64,000 bases of DNA. It comes from Streptomyces spongiicola. GTDB taxonomy: Bacteria; Actinomycetota; Actinomycetes; Streptomycetales; Streptomycetaceae. Position 1 is the first letter of the stretch, and each line of letters opens with the position of its first letter. The DNA lies in the NCBI RefSeq assembly GCF_003122365.1, contig NZ_CP029254.1, forward strand, positions 4,861,501-4,925,500, given 5' to 3'. The notes beneath the pieces are model-generated. The model had not been told where the DNA came from, searched no databases, and was given only the letters and a program-made list of their open reading frames with translations. Shown one piece after another: positions 61,060 through 64,000 of this stretch. The position numbers and the translations under genes are program-made.

Positions 61060-61779
61060 TCAGGTGCCGGGCTTGCGACCGTAGACGTGCACGTCGTCCC
61101 CGTTCCTGAGCAGGTTCCAGTACGCCTTGGCGTCCGCCGGCCGCATATTGACGCACCCTCCGGAGCCGGGCGGGTTGTACATGCTCTTGGTGACCGAGTG
61201 GAACGCCTGCCCGCCGTCGAAGAACTGCGAGTGCGGCATCCACACCTTGTAGATCGTCGACCAGTGGTTGGCGCTGCGGTAGTAGATCCGCTTCGCGCCG
61301 GTCCGGGTCTCCGCGCCGTCCCGCCCGGTCCGCACCGGGACCGGCCCGTACGTCAGCTTCGCCCCGTCCTGGATCCAGCTCAGCTGCCTGGTCAGGTCGA
61401 CGCAGGCGATGCGCCCCTTGGTGGTCGGGCAGACGCCGGCCTTGTTCGGGGTCGTGCCCGCGGCCCGCTGGGCGAGGATGGTGCTCATCGTGCGCCAGGT
61501 GACCGGACCCGCGTAGCCGACGGTCGGGGTGATCCCGTGCCACCGCTGGAAGGTCTGGATCGCCTTGCAGTCCGACGGCGACTGCCGCCCGTCGACCTTC
61601 AGGCCCATGAACTTCTCGACCTCCTTCTGGTAGGGCCCGGTCGACGTCGTGCACGACGCCGCCTGGGCCGGCGCGGCGCCGAGCGCCAGGCTCAGCGGCA
61701 CCACCAGCCCGGCGGCGCCGAGGGCGACGCCACCCCGTCTCCGTATGGTCCCCCACTGCCCTGTGCGTCCCACGGTCAC
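61060..61779 (-). CDS. L,D-transpeptidase with peptidoglycan-binding domain (second copy)
   Basis: About 239 aa. The signal peptide runs through RRRGGVALGAAGLVVPLSLAL to APAQAASC. A PG_binding_1-like domain follows (YQKEVEKFMGLKVDGRQSPSDCKAIQTFQRWHG). The YkuD domain has GQAFHSVTKSMYNPPGSGGCVNM, where the usual SHGC is SGGC. That variant is common in streptomycete relatives, but the His of the HGC is Gly here. GTG 61779 is used; GTG 61773 has better Shine-Dalgarno spacing (GGGGAG). Confidence 0.85.
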   Translation of the reverse strand: MTVGRTGQWGTIRRRGGVALGAAGLVVPLSLALGAAPAQAASCTTSTGPYQKEVEKFMGLKVDGRQSPSDCKAIQTFQRWHGITPTVGYAGPVTWRTMSTILAQRAAGTTPNKAGVCPTTKGRIACVDLTRQLSWIQDGAKLTYGPVPVRTGRDGAETRTGAKRIYYRSANHWSTIYKVWMPHSQFFDGGQAFHSVTKSMYNPPGSGGCVNMRPADAKAYWNLLRNGDDVHVYGRKPGT

Positions 61780-61984
61780 CAACTCCCCTGCACGCCCGGT
61801 GCGGTTGCCTTGAACCTTGGACGCGTACGGGCGAGCCGTGGTTGTAGGGAGGAGGGCACGGATTCGGCAGAACCGCCGGGGCCGGGCCGGGGGTCGGGGC
61901 GAGGGCCGGGGCGGGATGCGGTGGGGCCGGGGTGGGGCCGGGGTGGGGCCGGGGTGGGACTCCGCCACCGCCGTCACAGCAGCC

Positions 61985-63280
61985 TCAGTGGCCCACCGCC
62001 GCCGCGGAGAGCACGGGACGGCGTTCCCGCACCCGCGCCGCGTACGAGCCGTACAGCGTGATCGACACGACCCCGAGCACCGCCAGCAGCCCCAGCAGGA
62101 CCGTGCCCGCCCAGCCCCCGGAGTGGAAGGCGACGGCGCCCAGCGTGCCGCCCGCGCTGCTGCCCAGGTAGTACGCGGACTGGTAGAGGGCAGAAGCCTG
62201 CGCGCGGCCCGTCGCCGCGGTACGGCTGACCGAGGAGGAGGCCACCGCGTGCCCCGCGAAGAAGCCCGCCGTGATCAGCACCAGGCCCGCCAGCACCGCG
62301 GTCAGCGAGTCGGCGAGCGACAGCAGCAGACCCGCCGCCGTCGTGCCGACCGCCAGGTACAGCGCACCGCGCCGGCCCAGCCTCCCCACCAGGCGGCCCG
62401 CCGCGGCCGACGACACCGTACCGACCAGATAGACCAGGAAGACGGAGCCGACGACCCCCTGGGACAGCCCGAACGGGTCGGCCGCGAGGCGGTAGCCGAT
62501 CACGGTGTACACCGCGCCGAAGACCGTCATGAACAGCGCGCCGATCCCGTACAGCCGCATCAGCAGCGGGTCCGACAGATGACCGCGGACGGTGCGCGCC
62601 AGCGCGCCCGGGTCCAGCGGGCCGGGTGCGAAGTGCCGCGCCTTCGGCAGCAGCAGCCGGAACGCCACGGTGCAGACCACCGCCATCAGCCCGACCGCGG
62701 CGAGGGCCGCCCGCCAGCCCCACAGCTGCGCGACCCAGCCCGTCACGATCCGGCCGCTCATCCCGCCGACGCTGCTGCCCGCGACGAACAGCCCGATCGC
62801 CCCGATCAGCGCCTTCGGGCGCACCTCCTCCGCCAGGTACGCCATCGCCGAGGCGGGGATGCCCGCCAGCGCCGCGCCCTGCACCGCGCGCAGGGCCACC
62901 AGCCACTCCGGGCCGGGCGCGAACGGGACCAGCAGCCCGAGGGCCGTCGCCACCACCAGGGACACCGTCATCAGCCGCACCCGGCCGAACCGCTCGGACA
63001 GCGCGCTGAGCGGCAGTACGCACAGGGCGAGCGCCCCGGTGGCCGCGGAGACGGTCCAACTGGCCGTGCTCGCGGTCACGCCGAACTCGGCGGACACGGC
63101 GGGCAGCAGGGCCTGGGTGGAGTAGAGGAGGGCGAAGGCGGCGACACCGGCGGCGAAGAGCGCGAGGTTCATCCTCCGGTAGCCGGGGCGCCCGGGGGCG
63201 AGCCGGGGCGGGGCGGGTTCGGGGGACGGCGAGGAGAGGGCACCCACGGTGGCGGGCGCCCCGGTACTGGCGGAAGGCAT
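61985..63280 (-). CDS. MFS transporter
   Basis: 431 aa, 12 helices in the NynT/chloramphenicol-type exporter group: LALFAAGVAAFALLYSTQALLPAVSAEFG, LCVLPLSALSERFGRVRLMTVSL (motif A), ALRAVQGAALAGIPASAMAYLAEE, LWGWRAALAAVGLMAVVCTVAF, and a second bundle. The N-terminal 40 residues are Pro/Ser-rich. It is divergent from the LysR gene at the right edge with a LysR-type site in the 62-bp spacer, so it is the likely target. Substrate unknown. Confidence 0.9.
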   Translation of the reverse strand: MPSASTGAPATVGALSSPSPEPAPPRLAPGRPGYRRMNLALFAAGVAAFALLYSTQALLPAVSAEFGVTASTASWTVSAATGALALCVLPLSALSERFGRVRLMTVSLVVATALGLLVPFAPGPEWLVALRAVQGAALAGIPASAMAYLAEEVRPKALIGAIGLFVAGSSVGGMSGRIVTGWVAQLWGWRAALAAVGLMAVVCTVAFRLLLPKARHFAPGPLDPGALARTVRGHLSDPLLMRLYGIGALFMTVFGAVYTVIGYRLAADPFGLSQGVVGSVFLVYLVGTVSSAAAGRLVGRLGRRGALYLAVGTTAAGLLLSLADSLTAVLAGLVLITAGFFAGHAVASSSVSRTAATGRAQASALYQSAYYLGSSAGGTLGAVAFHSGGWAGTVLLGLLAVLGVVSITLYGSYAARVRERRPVLSAAAVGH

Positions 63281-63306
63281 ACCCCGAAGGTAGGCACGGT
63301 CTTCTG

Positions 63307-63321
63307 ATGCGTCCAATGCAT
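63307..63321. promoter_or_regulatory. LysR-type T-N11-A box in the divergent spacer
   Basis: ATGC-N7-GCAT dyad (63307-63321) containing T-N11-A, between the MFS and LysR genes. Such a site normally serves autoregulation and control of the divergent gene. Confidence 0.55.
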
Positions 63322-63342
63322 AGAACGGCTTTAATCGTTCCC

Positions 63343-64000
63343 ATGGTGCATGACCGCAGTCCACGGCCCCGCCTGTCACCGAGCAGTTACGAAGAAGACA
63401 TGCGTCTGCTGCTCGCGCCGCGACTCGCGTACTTCGCCGGGGTCGCCCGCCACGAGCATGTGACCAGGGCCGCACAGGAACTCGGCGTGCCCCAGTCGAC
63501 GCTCTCGCGCGCCATGGTCCGTCTCGAACAGGACCTGGGCGTGGTGCTGTTCGCCCGCAAGGGCCGCACCGTGTCGCTGACACCCGCCGGCCGCGACTTC
63601 CTCGCCTCGGTGGAGCGGGCACTCGGCGAGGTCGAGCGGGCGGCGGAGTCGGTACGCGCGGACGCCGACCCGTCCGGGGGCAAGGTCGCCTTCGGATTCC
63701 TGCACACCATGGGCTCCGAGACCGTGCCCGAGCTGATCCGGGCGTTCCGCGTCGACCACCCCCGGGTCCGCTTCACGCTGGTCCAGAACTACGGCGAGGC
63801 CATGATCGAACGGCTCCGGGCCGGCGAACTCGACCTCTGCCTCACCTCACCGGTCCCCGACGCGCCCGACCTGGTCGCCCGGCGCCTCGACGAGCAGCGG
63901 CTGCGGCTCGTCGTGCCGGACGACCACCGGCTCGCCACCCGCAGGCGCATCCGGCTGGCCGAGGCCGCGGACGAGACGTTCGTGACCCTCGAACCCGGCT
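63343..64000 (+). CDS. LysR-family regulator, 3'-truncated by window edge
   Basis: The frame runs off the right edge (219 codons visible). The winged HTH is clear: LAYFAGVARHEHVTRAAQELGVPQSTLSRAMVRLEQDLGVVLFARKGRTVSLTPAG. The substrate domain begins with VAFGFLHTMGSETVPELIRAF, VQNYGEAMIERLRAGELDLCL and ARRLDEQRLRLVV. ATG 63343 is used; ATG 63400 (19 codons later, after AAGAAG) is possible. It is divergent from the MFS exporter gene. Confidence 0.92.
   Translation, partial: MVHDRSPRPRLSPSSYEEDMRLLLAPRLAYFAGVARHEHVTRAAQELGVPQSTLSRAMVRLEQDLGVVLFARKGRTVSLTPAGRDFLASVERALGEVERAAESVRADADPSGGKVAFGFLHTMGSETVPELIRAFRVDHPRVRFTLVQNYGEAMIERLRAGELDLCLTSPVPDAPDLVARRLDEQRLRLVVPDDHRLATRRRIRLAEAADETFVTLEPG

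Overview
The window is a piece of chromosome from a Streptomyces-like actinomycete. Base composition is very GC-rich with strong third-position GC, overlapping GTGA/ATGA gene junctions are common, and several gene sets are typical of the genus: a conservon (cvn) operon, a whiJ-type DUF5753/DUF397 locus, and a Kdn/sialic-acid wall-polymer cluster. From memory, the gene order resembles the S. coelicolor region around SCO4845-SCO4896; this was not checked by search. REGION 1 (1-9.2 kb): a truncated PAP2 phosphatase and a UbiA-type prenyltransferase (cell-envelope lipid chemistry), a YihY/BrkB membrane protein convergent with a D-Ala-D-Ala carboxypeptidase, a small SCO4848-like membrane protein, a membrane-anchored metallophosphoesterase, a three-gene operon (membrane protein, DCC-type protein, TetR) preceded by two TetR-like operators, and a frameshifted alpha/beta-hydrolase pseudogene. 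REGION 2 (9.6-15.3 kb): a complete conservon on the minus strand, cvnA-cvnB-cvnC-cvnD followed by two P450s. The first P450 lacks the ExxR motif and other canonical residues (CYP157-like); the second is canonical (CYP154-like). REGION 3 (16-25.8 kb): aldehyde dehydrogenase divergent from a TetR, a membrane protein, the sdhCDAB operon with a strong terminator, an OHCU-decarboxylase-like protein and a secreted GH20 hexosaminidase. REGION 4 (25.8-36 kb): a DUF4328 protein, a PGRP/FG-GAP amidase, a DinB-like protein, an ECF sigma factor with a likely membrane regulator, a 6C-type small RNA, an L,D-transpeptidase, an acyl-CoA mutase large subunit and a LysE exporter. REGION 5 (36.3-41.6 kb), accessory: a whiJ-like set (HATPase, small protein, XRE-DUF5753, an internally triplicated DUF397 protein), then a two-gene unit of a membrane protein with GD-rich motifs and a STAND NTPase with near-identical TPR repeats. 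That unit is the best candidate for an uncharacterised system. REGION 6 (41.8-49.6 kb): a divergent wall-glycopolymer cluster (polysialyltransferase-like protein, GT2, DUF6716-like GT, NeuA-HAD fusion, NeuB, sialyltransferase-like protein). Most of its genes carry in-frame tandem-repeat insertions. REGION 7 (50.1-58.8 kb): nucleoside uptake and salvage (M20 amidohydrolase, BMP lipoprotein, ABC ATPase read from an apparent ATC start codon, two permeases, cytidine deaminase, thymidine phosphorylase). A shared CTACGCGCGT motif lies ahead of the lipoprotein and the ATPase. REGION 8 (58.9-64 kb): Uma2 nuclease-like protein, STAS protein, SnoaL-type ECF sigma factor, a second L,D-transpeptidase, and an MFS exporter divergent from a LysR regulator cut by the window edge. 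A striking general trait is the number of GC-rich minisatellites, about 20 loci, both between genes and in frame inside them. No tRNA, rRNA, CRISPR array, insertion sequence or attachment site was seen.
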